NCBI RefSeq assembly: GCF_003576645.1
Contig: NC_044916.1
Location: forward strand, 21,983,456-22,047,455
Direction of reading: 5' to 3'
Length of the DNA stretch: 64,000 nt
DNA from: Ipomoea triloba
Taxonomy: Eukaryota > Streptophyta > Magnoliopsida > Solanales > Convolvulaceae
The notes under the pieces were generated by a model. It was given only the letters and a program-made list of their open reading frames with translations, was not told where the DNA came from and ran no database searches. Position 1 is the first letter of the stretch; each line of letters opens with the position of its first letter. Below, piece by piece: positions 8,971 through 21,300 of this stretch. A program made the position numbers and the translations under genes.

Positions 8971-11900
8971 GATGACCATGACGAAAGTGACCTATTTACA
9001 CTTAAAATAAGACATGGTGGTAAAGTACAACAAACTGAATCTCTAACCTATATTGGAGGGCAGTTAGAATATTTTGATTATGTTGATGTTGATGTTGATG
9101 AATGGGGTTATATAATTTTGCAAGAAAAAGTTGAAGAATTAGGGTATAATAGAAATGAAAATAGGTTATATGGCCTAGGGGGGAAATGGATTGATTGAGA
9201 TTCTGTCAGATCTTGAAGCATGGGATTTAATTGATTTGAAGGTAAGTCAAGGGAAATAGAGGTTTGGATAGATAATGGTGAAAACGGGAGGTAAGTTAGT
9301 GGTGGGGAAGTTAGTGACAGGGAATTGAGTGGTGAAGAAATTGATGGAGAATTTGATTGTGATTATGAGTTAGAAGAAGAGGGAAGGATTGATGATATTG
9401 CATTTGATAAGGCAGTAGATCTTACTGTAGAGTTTTAGGGGGTTGGATCAAGTGCAAATGTGCAAGATAAGGAAAATGAGTGTGCAGTGAATGAGGAAGT
9501 GAACTTTTCTAATGAAGGGACTCCACATGGTAGTGATGAGGAAGTTGAAGATGACATTTGGCCACAGTTTAGGGCTTGTGATATGGAATGTCCTAAATTT
9601 ACTATGGGTATGACATCTGGGACTAAATCTGAGTTTAAAGAAGCCATTGTAAAGTATGCATTCAAAGATGGTAAGGATTTAAAATTTGTAAGGAATGATA
9701 AAATCAAATTAGTAGCCAAGTGCAAGCAAAGTGACTATCCATGGTACATAACCCTTAGGAAGAATGAGAATGATAACTGTTGGAGAATTTCTATTTTTAA
9801 TGATAACCATGATGGGTGTTCTCGGGTGTATGAGAACACAATGGTTAGCTCAAGAAGAATTACAAAGAAGTGGAAGAAAGAAATTGGTAGCAATTCTGAA
9901 TGGAAAGTAAGTGAGTTTAGAAACAGAGTGGCAACAGATCAAGGGTTCCATATATCTCAAAAGGTGACTTATAAGGCTATGAAATTTGCTAGGGCTAACC
10001 TAACTGGAGAAATGGAGGACTACTTTAAAAAGTTTTAGAGCTACTACCTTGAAATCCAAAGATCAAATCCTAACACTACTTCTATTGTAAAGATGAGTGA
10101 ATTTATAGAAGAGGGAGGACAGAAAAGATTCTTAAGATGGTACATATGTTGGGAGGCTTGCAGAATTGGATTTGCACATTGTAGGAATATTATTGGTGTT
10201 GATGGTTGCCACTTGAGGTCTACATATTGGGGTTACTTGCTTACAGCAACAACAATGGACCCAAATGATGGAATTTTTCCTATAGCTTATGCACTTGCTG
10301 AGGGTGAGAATAAGGAGTCATGGTCTTGGTTTTTAGCACTGCTTAAACATGATCTAGGTATTTGTGACAGTGAAGAACATAGGTACACATTTGTGTCTGA
10401 CAAGCAGAAGGGTTTGATTCCAGCATTTCATAGTATTCTCCCCCGTGTTAGTCACAGATTTTGTGTCAGACACTTGTATTTCAACATGAAGGTTGCTGGA
10501 TTCCATGGAAAGGTAATTAAGGAGACTTTGTGGGCTGCAGCTCGAGCCACAACAGTTAACTCTTTTACAGAAGCAATGAGGAAGATGAAAGACTTGGATG
10601 TGAATGCATTTGATTGGCTTGGAGACAAACACCCCTCTGAATGGTCTAGGTCACACTTTGGCACTGATGCTTTATGTGACATTTTAGTGAACAATGTGTC
10701 TGAGTGCTTTAATGCCATGATTCTTGATGCTAGGTATTATCCACTGATTAGTTGTTTGGAAAAGATGAGGACAATTCTTATGGTAAGACTGTTTAAGAAT
10801 AAAGAAGCAGCAACCAAATGGTCTGGCAGAATATGTCCTAGAATCCTATGGAAACTGGCAGTTGAGGAGAAATATGCAGGATCTTATTTGCCTATTCAAT
10901 GTGATTTAATGCTGTTTGAGATCACTGGAATGCACACTGGAGAGCATCATAAGATTGATTTGGTAAGGAGAAGTTGTTCTTGCAGAAAATGGGATCTTAC
11001 AGGAGTTCCCTGTAAGCATGCTATATGTGTCATTTGGATGAAGAAACATAATGTCCTGGATTATGTTGACAACTGCTACTCTATTGAGACATATTTGAAG
11101 GTGTATGAAGCTTCAATCAAGCCAATGGCTGGGCCAAATGAATGGCCTATAACTCATAGGGAACCACTTTTGCCTCCTTTGTTCAAAACAAGGCCTGATA
11201 GGCCTAAGAAATTAAGGAAGACAGGTTTAGATGAAAATTCAAAGGGAAAAACAGTTGCTGAACAAATTTCAAAAGATGGGATCCATATTTCAAGAACACA
11301 TGTTCCTCTTCACTGCACATTGTGTAAAAAATCATGCCATAACAAAAGAAGGTGCCCTTTGCAACCAAAACAGACTGTGAGTTTTAAATCCTTTATTTCA
11401 TACTTCAATACATATCATGTTACTTTATTAACCATGATTGCAGACTATGAGTTTTAACTCCTTTATTACATACTTCAATACATATCATGTTACTTTATTA
11501 ACCATGATTGTTTATTATTACTAGGCAAATGTAAGAGGCAATACACAACAGCAAAGAGAAGTTCCCATCACAAATCAATTATTGGCAGGGCTATTTGAGG
11601 TAATTGCATACTTGTATGATGTAATAGGTTTTAGTTGGAGTACTTTGAGTAAATGCATGTCTTATTTATGTAATAGGTTGAAGTTGGAGTTGACAACTCA
11701 TTCCAAGGACTGCACACTTTAGTAGGCATTCCAGTAGACATTCCAATTGAGGTAAAAATTGGTCTAATGCATTATTTAAATCTGATTACATTGTAATGGT
11801 CGTCCTAATTACTTACTTACTTACCAAATGCAGAGTCAGTCCTATAACATGGCAGAAGAAATACCAGTGCAGACAGGACCTGAAGCTTTAGAAGATGAGG

Positions 11901-12180
11901 GTGACAACAACCTCCCAGCTTCTCCACCCCCTGCCAAAAGGCCCCCTGCAAAAAGGACCCCTACAAATACCATGAAGACTCTTGGTATAAGGAGGAAGTA
12001 CAGGACAAGGTCTACTATGAATTTCAAATCCAAAGTTGGTGGCAATAGCAAAGAACCAATAGACATTGAATGGCAATGTCATAATCTTAGTATTAAACTA
12101 TTTTTGAATGGCTATGTAATCTGTTTTAGATACTTGACAATTGATGTTTATTTTGGATTGTGTTTTTTGATGGCCATGTA
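8971..12180 (+). pseudogene. MULE transposase (mudrA-like), interrupted
   Basis: The order is that of plant MULE transposases. A PB1-like N-terminal domain (LFTLKIRHGGKVQQ, YIGGQLEYFDYVDVD) starts near 8989. A Mutator DNA-binding region follows (9580-9990; KEAIVKYAFKDGKDLKFVRN). Then the DDE core (GVDGCHLRSTYWG near 10198, TFVSDKQKG, FCVRHLYFNMK), a SWIM zinc finger (CSCRKWDLTGVPCKHA, 10978-11025), and a C-terminal knuckle CTLCKKSCHNKRRC. Lesions seen directly: TGA 9196-9198 with a frame shift, TAG 9436-9438, and TAG 10036-10038. After the last stop the same frame continues without an ATG through SYYLEIQRSNPN to 10093. Short 3' exons follow at about 11525-11599, 11677-11751 and from 11833, with GT/AG borders. 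Confidence 0.9.
11371..11510 (+). repeat. 70-bp tandem duplication across a MULE splice donor
   Basis: Two adjacent 70-bp copies (11371-11440, 11441-11510) differ at three sites. Each contains the end of an exon (cagact) and the start of the following intron. In the first copy the donor is intact (cagact|gtgagt); in the second the G is A (cagactatgagt), so only the first can be spliced in the usual way. The downstream acceptor is near 11524 (ttactag|gcaaat). Confidence 0.9.
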
Positions 12181-12488
12181 ATATGTTTTGGAATAGCCAT
12201 GTAATCTGCCCATTTATATATAAGAATGAGCATGTTAGAAGTTGATATGAGTAGCTTAGTTCTATTTTGGATTGTGTTTTGTGAACTTGGCAATTTATAT
12301 ATAAGAAGTTGATGAGCAGCTAACCATTAAGGTCTCTTTATGGGTAAACATTCTGACCAACCAACATGAACAACATTAAACATTAAGGTTTCTTTTATTC
12401 ATTACATACTGAAAACACATAATTCATGGCAGCAATCTAGGGAAATTACTAGCCAATTCCACAGTACTAGACTTAAGGGAAAACACAA

Positions 12489-12984
12489 ACATTATTACTA
12501 CAATTACAGTGAAACATATGAACCTAAACCTAAACCAAAACCATCTTCTACTGCCACAATTACAAGTTCTTGGGAGAGTAACATCACCACTGTTGACAAT
12601 TGCCCGTAACCTCTCAATTTCTTCCTCATTCGGTTAATTATTCTTAATAGTCCGGGAATTATCTTCTTTGATCTATAACACATTGGAGGGTCAAACCATT
12701 CTTGAAATCCACAACCAACCCTACCCTGTAAAGATAATTTCTCAACATTATACCATAAAATTAATAATAAAAATAAATAAATAAATAAAAGGATAACAGT
12801 TTTGACTAACATTACTTCCTCCACAAACCCAGAATCTCCGACCGGGATTTTCATTGGTCCATGATGTTTGGATACTCCATTGTGACCCACAGTGACAAAA
12901 ACGAATAGGAACATCTCCATACTTAAATCTTTGCCTTGGGAAGTTTGTAAATGAAGTTGAAGATGAACTCTTTTGGCCTTTAAA
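12489..12984 (-). pseudogene. GRF-type zinc-finger gene inside the MULE, decayed
   Basis: The minus strand in 12811-12984 encodes FCHCGSQWSIQTSWTNENPG followed by RRFWVCG, the first half of a GRF zinc finger (CxCG...TSWT..NPGRRFW.C). A possible phase-0 intron (aat|gttagt ... tttacag|ggtagg) leads to a second exon from 12725 with GCGFQEWFDPPMCYRSKKII, the matching second half. A frame shift near 12640 hides the continuation NEEEIERLRAIVNSGDV. No ATG is in frame upstream: a TAA (12985-12987) precedes the exon, so the start has been lost. It sits convergent to the transposase, the position of mudrB in MuDR, but it is not mudrB-related in sequence. GRF fingers bind nucleic acid in other proteins; the role here is unknown. 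Confidence 0.8.
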
Positions 12985-13155
12985 TTATTTTTCCACATTT
13001 TGAATGCAACTTGAAGAGAGAAATAACCTAATTTGAAGAGAAAATTGCGCAATCAGCTGAATTGGGGACGCATATCCTTTAAATTGGAGAACAACACTTG
13101 ATTTACCCATTTTGCCTCTCTTTTTAACACCCAATTCACGCCACATCTAACGGCT

Positions 13156-13268
13156 GACCAGTTTGGCTTAAAATTGAATAGTCTGGAGACCATATTAGGT
13201 GCAATTAAAAGTCAAGGTACTAAATTAAGAAAAAGCCACAGTCGAATGACCATTTTGAGAATTAACTC
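13156..13268. repeat. MULE right terminal inverted repeat
   Basis: Complement of 8071-8183. The outer end reads ...ccattttgagaattaactc and is followed directly by the repeated target ttttagtatt. Confidence 0.92.
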
Positions 13269-13430
13269 TTTTAGTATTTATATTACCTTTTTCCTTTCCA
13301 TTCCAATAATTCTATTTCTCCTTGTGAAATAATGTAATTTGAATTCTTACTTTATTACAATATTATTCTTTTCTCACGAAATTACAATTTTCCCCCCTTA
13401 ATTCCTTCCTTCTAACCAAACATCCTATAA

Positions 13431-13746
13431 ATTGTGGTACTTTCAATTTAACTTTTGTTTTCGTCATCATAAATGTCCTTACTCGGGTACATAAGAATCT
13501 CAAACAAATGTTCAGTTTAGGTAGATGGCAAAATAGTCCTTCATAAATTTTAAGATAATTATATTTCTAAGATTTGAACTCTAAGAGTTTAAGTTAAAAG
13601 TGATTTAATCTTGATTTACAATCTAACTCATCTAAATGTCATTTTTAAAAATAAGTTCAAATTTACATTGGGCATTCTTCCACTCGAAAAACCACTCCAT
13701 TTTTTTTATTTTTTTTTTGCAAAAAGCCCACTCCATTGAAGATTGC
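13431..13746. other. Intergenic, no feature recognised
   Basis: AT-rich DNA between two MITEs, with no repeat ends or coding frame seen. Confidence 0.6.
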
Positions 13747-14546
13747 AAATTTTACTGTGGACTGCGGTCCACAAAGCATGGTACTCCACGCATCCAAACG
13801 GTGTCGTTTCTTGTAATGAAAAGAAACGTCATTCGTTCCGCGCCGTTCCACAAAAAGTAACTATGTGTGTATAACATATTCAATTTCATTTTATATACAC
13901 TACAGTTCCCTTTCAACACAACTACAGTTTCATTTCGATATAACTATAGTTTCATTCAATATTATACACCCAAATATGTGAAACTGTTATTCATTTTCAT
14001 TTTATATACACTATAGTTTCATTACAACACAACTACAGTATCATTCGATATAACTACAGTTTCATTATATTGGACAATATACACGCAAATATGTGAAATT
14101 GTTATTCAGTTTCATTTTATATACACTGCAGTTTTCTTTTAACACAACTACAGTTTCATTCAACAGTATACACTCAAATATGTGAAACTGTTATTCAGTT
14201 TCATTTTATATACACTATAATTTCATTATAACACAATTACAATATCATTTCGATATAACTACAGTTTCATTAGACAATATACACTCAAATATGTGAAACT
14301 ATTATTCAATTTCATTTTATATACATTGCAGTTTTCTTTCAACACAACTACAGTTTCACTTCGATATCTACAGTTTCATTTGATAATATAAAAACAAATG
14401 TGAGGCAATATCATTTGAGATAAACTGTAATTTCATTTACGGAGCTCCATTAAAATGTGACGGCAGTCATTTCTTTACTTAAAGAAACGGTGCCGTTTTT
14501 AAACCACGATCCATAAAACTTTGTGGACCATGGTCCACGATATAAC
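13747..14546. repeat. MITE with five ~112-bp internal repeats
   Basis: The ends form an inverted repeat: left tgtggactgcggtccacaaag, right complement cgtggaccatggtccacaaag, each followed by 'aaacggtg(t/c)cgttt' and 'aaagaaa'. The middle (about 13870-14400) is a tandem array of five diverged units starting near 13879, 13991, 14105, 14193 and 14305. Each contains tttcattttatatacact, aacacaactacagt and caaatatgtgaaact. The unit length varies (about 88-114 bp). No coding content. Confidence 0.75.
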
Positions 14547-14774
14547 TACTGATTGATGATGAGATGTCTATAAATATTTATAGAATATTAAATAGTAAAA
14601 ATGTGAACTACTAATAAATAAAAATGAATAGTGTGACGTTTGTTATAAATAGTTAAAGTAGAATGTAAAGTTATTTCTTTATTCATAGAGATTCTTGGAA
14701 CATACTACTCCATACAAATTATTGGATATAGGAATGTTTTTTTTAACTTACAATGCAATCCATAGGCAACTTGA

Positions 14775-15016
14775 AATAGAGAAAATGACACTTTTTTTAG
14801 GTTTTTTTTTTCTTAATTATTCATATATTCACGTTAGTCCATCAATAAATTAAATACTTATTTTTTAAGAGTAAAAATGTTTATTATTAATATAAAAGGG
14901 AGAAAAATTGTCACTTTTGAAATAATTAAGGAACTAATGTGAATACATAATAATTCTGGGAGAAAAAGCAATATAACCATATAATCCAAAGGAGAAAAAT
15001 GGCATTTTCCCTTATA
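14775..15016. repeat. Palindromic MITE, ~240 bp
   Basis: Left and right parts are inverted copies. The left has gaaaatgacac and attcatatattcacgttagtcc; the right complement has gggaaaatgccat and tatgtattcacattagttcc. Half-copies of the same family appear near 22785-22913 and 33010-33146. The borders and target duplication are not certain. Confidence 0.6.
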
Positions 15017-15359
15017 AATGATTTGCAATTCCTAATCACAATCCATAACAGGTAAAAGTTTTACCACACATTGCCATTGCATATTCAGTAAAGATTACTT
15101 AATTTAAATATAAATCATAATCATAATTCATAGCCTCATTGGCTTTACAGTTTTTTTTTTACCTATATGTACAAGCAGCTATCACTCACTACACCAAGCT
15201 ATCTGCTGAAATCCATTTATTATCTAAGTAGCCTTGTGAATTAACAGTAAGATTTGATAAACCATCAATTCATACACAATCTAACAGTACAAGAAAGTCT
15301 TCTTCTGAGTCATAAGCACGTCCAGTACGCCATAAAACAAGTCGGGAGCACCTGAAGTG

Positions 15360-18300
15360 TCAAGACTGGTTGTGCGGGTCAGAAGTCTCCTGGTGGTGTG
15401 TCTGATGCCTGCGGCGAGATCGCCTGTGGCTTCTACCATGTTTTCGAGGCAATGTGTGGGATGCATCGGGGGATTGGTGATGAATCTCATCCACGTTGTC
15501 AGCAGGCCCGAAAATACAGTCAAACGGGTCTGATGTTGCATCGTCATCTGCAGTCATCTGTAACAGTATAATAATGCATTCAGTTGGAGGCTTGGAGCAG
15601 AACAAGAACTCTAAACTACCTATGAGTGTTAGGTATGAAGTATCAAATAGACTTTTTCAGAAAACACTATAGTTTCAGTTTGCTACACTAACAGGCTGTT
15701 TGGTTGGAAGGAATTGAAATTCCTTTCCTACATAATTCTTAACATGTAAAATTACATTGTTTGCTTGGAGGGAATTGCAATTCCCTCATTCCATGGACCT
15801 GAAAATCCTACCCCCACCCCCAACACATACACACAAGATTGCAATTCCAAGCTAGATGGGAAGAAAAAATGTGTTGTATGGACAATCCTACCCCTCCCTC
15901 TTTACCAAAAAGGGAGTTATTATTATTATTATTGTTACAGGGCATTTAGTTTTTATATCACTTCTTCCCTTTCAATTCCCATATCTACCAAACACTTTTA
16001 TTCCTGCCTACCAAACAATGAAATTTGATTTCCTCCGTAATTCCCCCCTTATCATTTGTATGCACAATGACAACACATGTGCATAGGTGCTTTCAGATAC
16101 TACAATGAAAAAAGTATGTTAGTAGAGTAGTGATTGAGTTTTAAAAGGTAACTCACACCGACTTTCTTTTGCTCAAGATCAGACTTCTGGTTGGTTTTTC
16201 TTCTGGAAACAAAAGAATCTTCTCCGGCAGTAGGTTTTTTCATATTATTCCCCTCCAAATGAGTTGCGTTCTCATAAGAGTCTTCTACTGTCCTTTGGAA
16301 AGAATCCAAATTTGCACTAAAGAAATTCCTTAAGCGCCACCTTTGTTTTGGCATGTCTGATGATGAATCATCGTAAACATTCTCAGAGACAAAATATTTG
16401 GAGACAAGTTGCATTCCCCAAGAATCGTGTGGGTACTTTTTCACCATTCTGTAGTATTGGAACACTAAATCACTACACAGTTCAAGAGGGAAGATAAATA
16501 CTAGAATTGAAATGCACAAAAGACATTCAGAAATCAAAGAAAATAAAAACACGAGGTAAAAACAATTCAGAAACATACATTCCAGCTACTTCTCTTTGCA
16601 ATCGAGTTCCATGCAGTGAGAGACTCTGTTCAACACTTGATTCCAGGGACTTGGAACATCTCCATAGGCCGAAAGAGATACCAGCAGCTATGAGAAAATA
16701 ACATTAATATGATAACAGAAAGAAACCTCCATGAAGGAATCATTTTTGGAATCTCTCAAGTGATTTTACAAAGGAAAACATACAAAATATGTACACAAAT
16801 ACTTCAGTATGAACAGATGCAGGGGGAGGGGAAAGCACTATAAATTAGATAGATGCAGCAATAGTTTCATTCTATACACCTCATCTACACATTTTTTTGA
16901 AAACTCCATTGCTTGTTTAGCCGCGCAGTAAATACAATCTTTCAAAACTGGATGAAATAGAAATGTTCTATGTTGAAAGGTGATTGTTCTCCAAATTTGA
17001 CAACAAAAAACTCCATTTTCCGATTCCCCACTAAAAAAAGAAAAAAGAATGTGGAACTTTTCAATATGATGCTTTCCAAATTTTAAAAAGTAATTGAGCG
17101 GTCATTTCACTTGCTTTTTCCACATGAAAATCATGTTTGAACCATGTTGTTAAGGCATGACCTAGGCGTCCCGTTGGTGGAGACTGGTGACCTAACGAGC
17201 TCGCCTCGCCTTAAAAAAAAAACCTACTAATACGTAGCTGAGAGCCTAAGAAGATGTCTCTCGCATGCTGGAAATGCTAAATTATTGCATAACTTAGTAC
17301 TCATCGCCTAGGCGGTCGGTGGCACCTCGCATTGAAAGTCTGCCCTAACAACAATGGTGTGAACCACCACACAACCATTGCTCCCACTCCCAGTGATACA
17401 TCTTTAGGGTGTCGTTATTTAGGAAGTTGATGTGATTGGAGAAGCCTTATTTTAGAACAATTAGAGTACATACTACATAGTTTAGTTATTAGGAAATTAC
17501 TAAATAGTTATTTAGCTTATTATGCTTAGTTATTTGGAAACTACTAAATAATTATTTAGCTTATCTTCAAATTAGTTTAGAAAGTTTAGTTATTTAGAAA
17601 CTACCAAATAATCAAGGGAAAAGGGTCAAATAGACCCCTGAACTTTACTCAAAAGTGCAATTAGGCCCTCGAACTTTAAAAAAGTTCAATTAAACACTTA
17701 AACTTATCAAAATGAGTCAAATAAGTCTAATTTACCGGTAACCAACAAGTTTCCGGTAAATTATTGACGTTGACCGGCCATTATTACTGTTCACAACCGG
17801 AATTTTTAAAAAACAAAAAAAAAAAAAAAAAAAACTGCCGGAAACCGGTCGTCTTTTCCCGGAGAAGACGACCGGTCCGGTCGTCCTCTCCAATGGGAGA
17901 AGACGACCAGCAGTCGCCTTCTCCCATGGAGAAGGCGACCTTGGTCGTATTTCTAATGGGAGAAGACGACCAGCAGTCGCCTTCTCCCATGGAGAAGGCG
18001 ACCTTGGTCGTATTTCTAATGGGAGAAGACGACCAGCAGTCGCCTTCTCCCATGGAGAAGGCGACCTTGGTCGTATTTCTAATGGGAGAAGACGACCAGC
18101 AGTCGCCTTCTCCCATGGAGAAGGCGACCTTGGTCGTATTTCTAATGGGAGAAGACGACCAGCAGTCGCCTTCTCCCATGGAGAAGGCGACCTTGGTCGT
18201 ATTTCTAATGGGAGAAGACGACCAGCAGTCGCCTTCTCCCATGGAGAAGGCGACCTTGGTCGTATTTCTAATGGGAGAAGACGACCAGCAGTCGCCTTCT

Positions 18301-21300
18301 CCCATGGAGAAGGCGACCTTGGTCGTATTTCTAATGGGAGAAGACGACCAGCAGTCGCCTTCTCCCATGGAGAAGGCGACCTTGGTCGTATTTCTAATGG
18401 GAGAAGACGACCAGCAGTCGCCTTCTCCCATGGAGAAGGCGACCTTGGTCGTATTTCTAATGGGAGAAGACGACCAGCAGTCGCCTTCTCCCATGGAGAA
18501 GGCGACCTTGGTCGTATTTCTAATGGGAGAAGACGACCAGCAGTCGCCTTCTCCCATGGAGAAGGCGACCTTGGTCGTATTTCTAATGGGAGAAGACGAC
18601 CAGCAGTCGCCTTCTCCCATGGAGAAGGCGACCTTGGTCGTATTTCTAATGGGAGAAGACGACCAGCAGTCGCCTTCTCCCATGGAGAAGGCGACCTTGG
18701 TCGTATTTCTAATGGGAGAAGACGACCAGCAGTCGCCTTCTCCCATGGAGAAGGCGACCTTGGTCGTATTTCTAATGGGAGAAGACGACCAGCAGTCGCC
18801 TTCTCCCATGGAGAAGGCGACCTTGGTCGTATTTCTAATGGGAGAAGACGACCAGCAGTCGCCTTCTCCCATGGAGAAGGCGACCTTGGTCGTATTTCTA
18901 ATGGGAGAAGACGACCAGCAGTCGCCTTCTCCCATGGAGAAGGCGACCTTGGTCGTATTTCTAATGGGAGAAGACGACCAGCAGCAGTCGTCTTCTCCCA
19001 TTAGAAATACGACCAAGGTCGCCTTCTCCATGGGAGAAGGCGACTGCTGGTCGTCTTCTTGCCTTCTCCGGTGGTTTGTTTTTTTTTTTTTTTTTCTTTT
19101 TTAATATTGTCGCCAGAAAATTCTTTTCTCGCTGGAATATCGCCGGAATTTAAAGTAACCGGTTATTTCAAGTGAATAACCGGGTACTGGGTTTAGACGC
19201 ACCAAAATGACAAGTTCAAGTGTTTAATTGAACTTTTTTAAAGTTCGAGGGCCTAATTGCACTTTTGAGTAAAGTTCAGGGGTCTATTTGACCCTTTTCC
19301 CAATAATCAATCATTCTTAGGTCTAGAAATAATTGTACTGCTCTATGATAAAGGGACAATTATTTACAATTTAAGGAAGCAAAATTTTAATCTCAATATA
19401 TAAGGAACAATGGAGTTTTGGGTCTCAAGTAAACAGAGCGTTTTCTTTTCCTTTTCCAATTGCTATTCCTCCTTATTTTCGGATTTTCCCTTTGTGTTGT
19501 TTGCCTAAAATGTGAACTCATAACATTGGTTCCATCGCTAGGATTGGCTGTAACACTGGCTTGAATCCAACACTATCTCAACAATTCAACATATGGATGA
19601 TCAATAATGACTGTGAAGGATCAATCATCCACGTTGAGTGAAGTAACATCACCCTCTGTTTGTTGAATGCTCAAGGAAGTGGGTATATCAGTTGTTGGTG
19701 TTTTCAAATGGTCTTTGAGGAATTTAGTTATTGATTGTTTTAGTTCATCATCATCTTCACCCAATTCTCCAAGATGTTGTTTGTAGAACTTTCTTATTAA
19801 GTGAAACTCCTTCACTAATTCCGAGAGAGAGCTGAACTAAAACCAACTGACACCCAAGACAACGGCATCAGAACCAATGTTGCATGTTGACTACATAAGC
19901 AAGAAAACACAACGGAAAAAGAACAAAGAATAGTAGTTGGAAAACGAAAAGAAAAAGTTGGGTTTCTTGAGACCCAAAACCCCCTTGACCCTAATATTGG
20001 GATGAAAATTCTGCTTCCATTCCAAACTAAGAAGTGTAATAAGCTAAATAACACTATTTAGTAGATCCCAAATAACTAACCTAAATAATACGCTAATAAC
20101 TATTTAGTAGTTTCCAAATAACTAAACTATGTAATGTAATTGTAAAAAATAAGGCTTCTCCAATTACATGAACTTCCTAGAAATAACCACTAGTCCACCA
20201 AGCCCCCATAATGTATCAGGGCAACCACCATCAACTGGCCACAATTGATACAACCCCCACAGCCCCACCCACAACCAGAGAAGACAGAACACTGCCACCC
20301 ACCCACACCTGCATTAGTTTTTTCTACATGAAGAATAATCCAAATTTCAACAAGCTTCATTGTTTTTTAAATTGGAATACTTACAAATTTCCAACTAAGA
20401 AAGTGTTATGTAATTTTGCAAAGCAAATAAAAACTGGAAAAAAATGTTTGAAATGGAAAATGTCCACAAATATACACATGTTTCAGTAAGAAAGAACCTT
20501 AAAGTTTTAATATGCTCATGGCCACCACATCTTTATTTTCCTTTTCTATAAGTGGTGTCTAGAGAGGTATAATTAATCTCTCGATTGCATCTACTCATAA
20601 CTATTTTGAAGATTACATGAATTGGTGCCAGGTAAAGAAGATGGAACCACAAATTTATAAATGTGAAGTCTAACAATATGGACTGAAAATTTAGAACAGT
20701 GAAATACTTTAGGTGTTACCTGCTGCGATGTTAGCACGAAAAAAATTATTTAGCCTTCCAGTTACTGCAGAAAAATAAAGGAAAATGAGATAATTTAGCT
20801 AGGCAATTCACGAGTTGTATATACTGCAGGTGCAACAGAACACAAAGTAAAATGGTCATGCGGAGAACAATACAAGAACAAAACCAGTTTGTAATTATGT
20901 AATAACTAATAATGATATGTACAAGGCTAGACTTAGTTGATTGCACATACGAACACTTCACCTTATATGCCTGAATTCTAGTCTTTGAATCCATTAATCA
21001 GTGTAGAGAAAACACAGCAAAGGGCATCAAGTATACAGGATATAACTCATAAGACATTTAATTCTGTGAATGCCAAACAAACAGGGCATGTGAGTGTGAC
21101 TTACAACCACACATACTTGAACTAATGCAAGCAAACTGTACATGAGTAGACCTCCTACTTATTTTTTGACCCAAAAATGGATTCTAATATTAATCTTCAT
21201 AGCCAAAAATAAAAGAAGGCATATCCAAGTCTTTTATTCAATGAATAACCTTGGTCAGAAACCAAACATAAGTATCAATAAACAGCCACAGGAGATAGTA

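Larger units (their letters stand above)
8071..13268 (+). mobile_element. Full-length MULE, 5198 bp, exact 10-bp TSD
   Basis: The inverted repeats are clear over 113 bp at each end (8071-8183 and 13156-13268) and fade out over the next 60 bp. The left begins gagaaaatactcaaaatggt; the right complement begins gagttaattctcaaaatggt. The flanking 10-mers are identical (ttttagtatt at 8061-8070 and 13269-13278). Inside, a mudrA-type transposase reads rightwards and a GRF zinc-finger gene reads leftwards from the other end, the same convergent layout as mudrA/mudrB in maize MuDR. Both genes carry stops or shifts, so this copy is not autonomous now. Confidence 0.95.
7420..13427. mobile_element. Tourist-like (PIF/Harbinger) MITE split by two insertions
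   Basis: The outer ends are tggagtgtttggttgg on the left and, complemented, taggatgtttggttag on the right, with TAA at both flanks (7417-7419 and 13428-13430). This is the 3-bp duplication of PIF/Harbinger elements. When the inner elements (7578-8038 and 8071-13268) and their duplications are removed, about 330 bp remain. These are themselves roughly palindromic (cacaaggagaaat and gcaaggagaaat on the two sides). Confidence 0.7.
17409..20190. repeat. Pair of LTR-like arms in inverted orientation
   Basis: The left arm (17409-17606, continuing 19311-19545 after an inserted MITE) and the complement of the right arm (about 19815-20190) share many blocks in the same order: ggagaagccttatttt, acatagtttagttatt, gttttgggtctcaag, ttttcttttc, ttttccaa and aacattggttc. 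They are diverged copies of one LTR-like unit facing each other. Beyond each inner end the sequence resembles a decayed primer site (cattggttc). A 64-codon frame next to the right arm (19621-19815, minus) may be a gag start (FHLIRKFYKQHLGELGEDDD). Normal retroelements have direct LTRs, so this is two elements or a rearrangement. Confidence 0.6.

Noticed and set aside
12504..13052. 182-codon minus-strand frame as a gene
   Set aside because: The GRF zinc-finger signal is partly in another frame; this open frame only overlaps it and reads through an intron.
17893..18963. CRISPR-like regular array
   Set aside because: Units are contiguous without unique spacers and the DNA is a plant nuclear sequence.
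17764..19104. Long open frames on both strands (446 and 415 codons) made of 21-residue repeats
   Set aside because: They are the 63-bp minisatellite read through; the unit is a multiple of three without stops, the frames exist on both strands and lie in an intron within a MITE.
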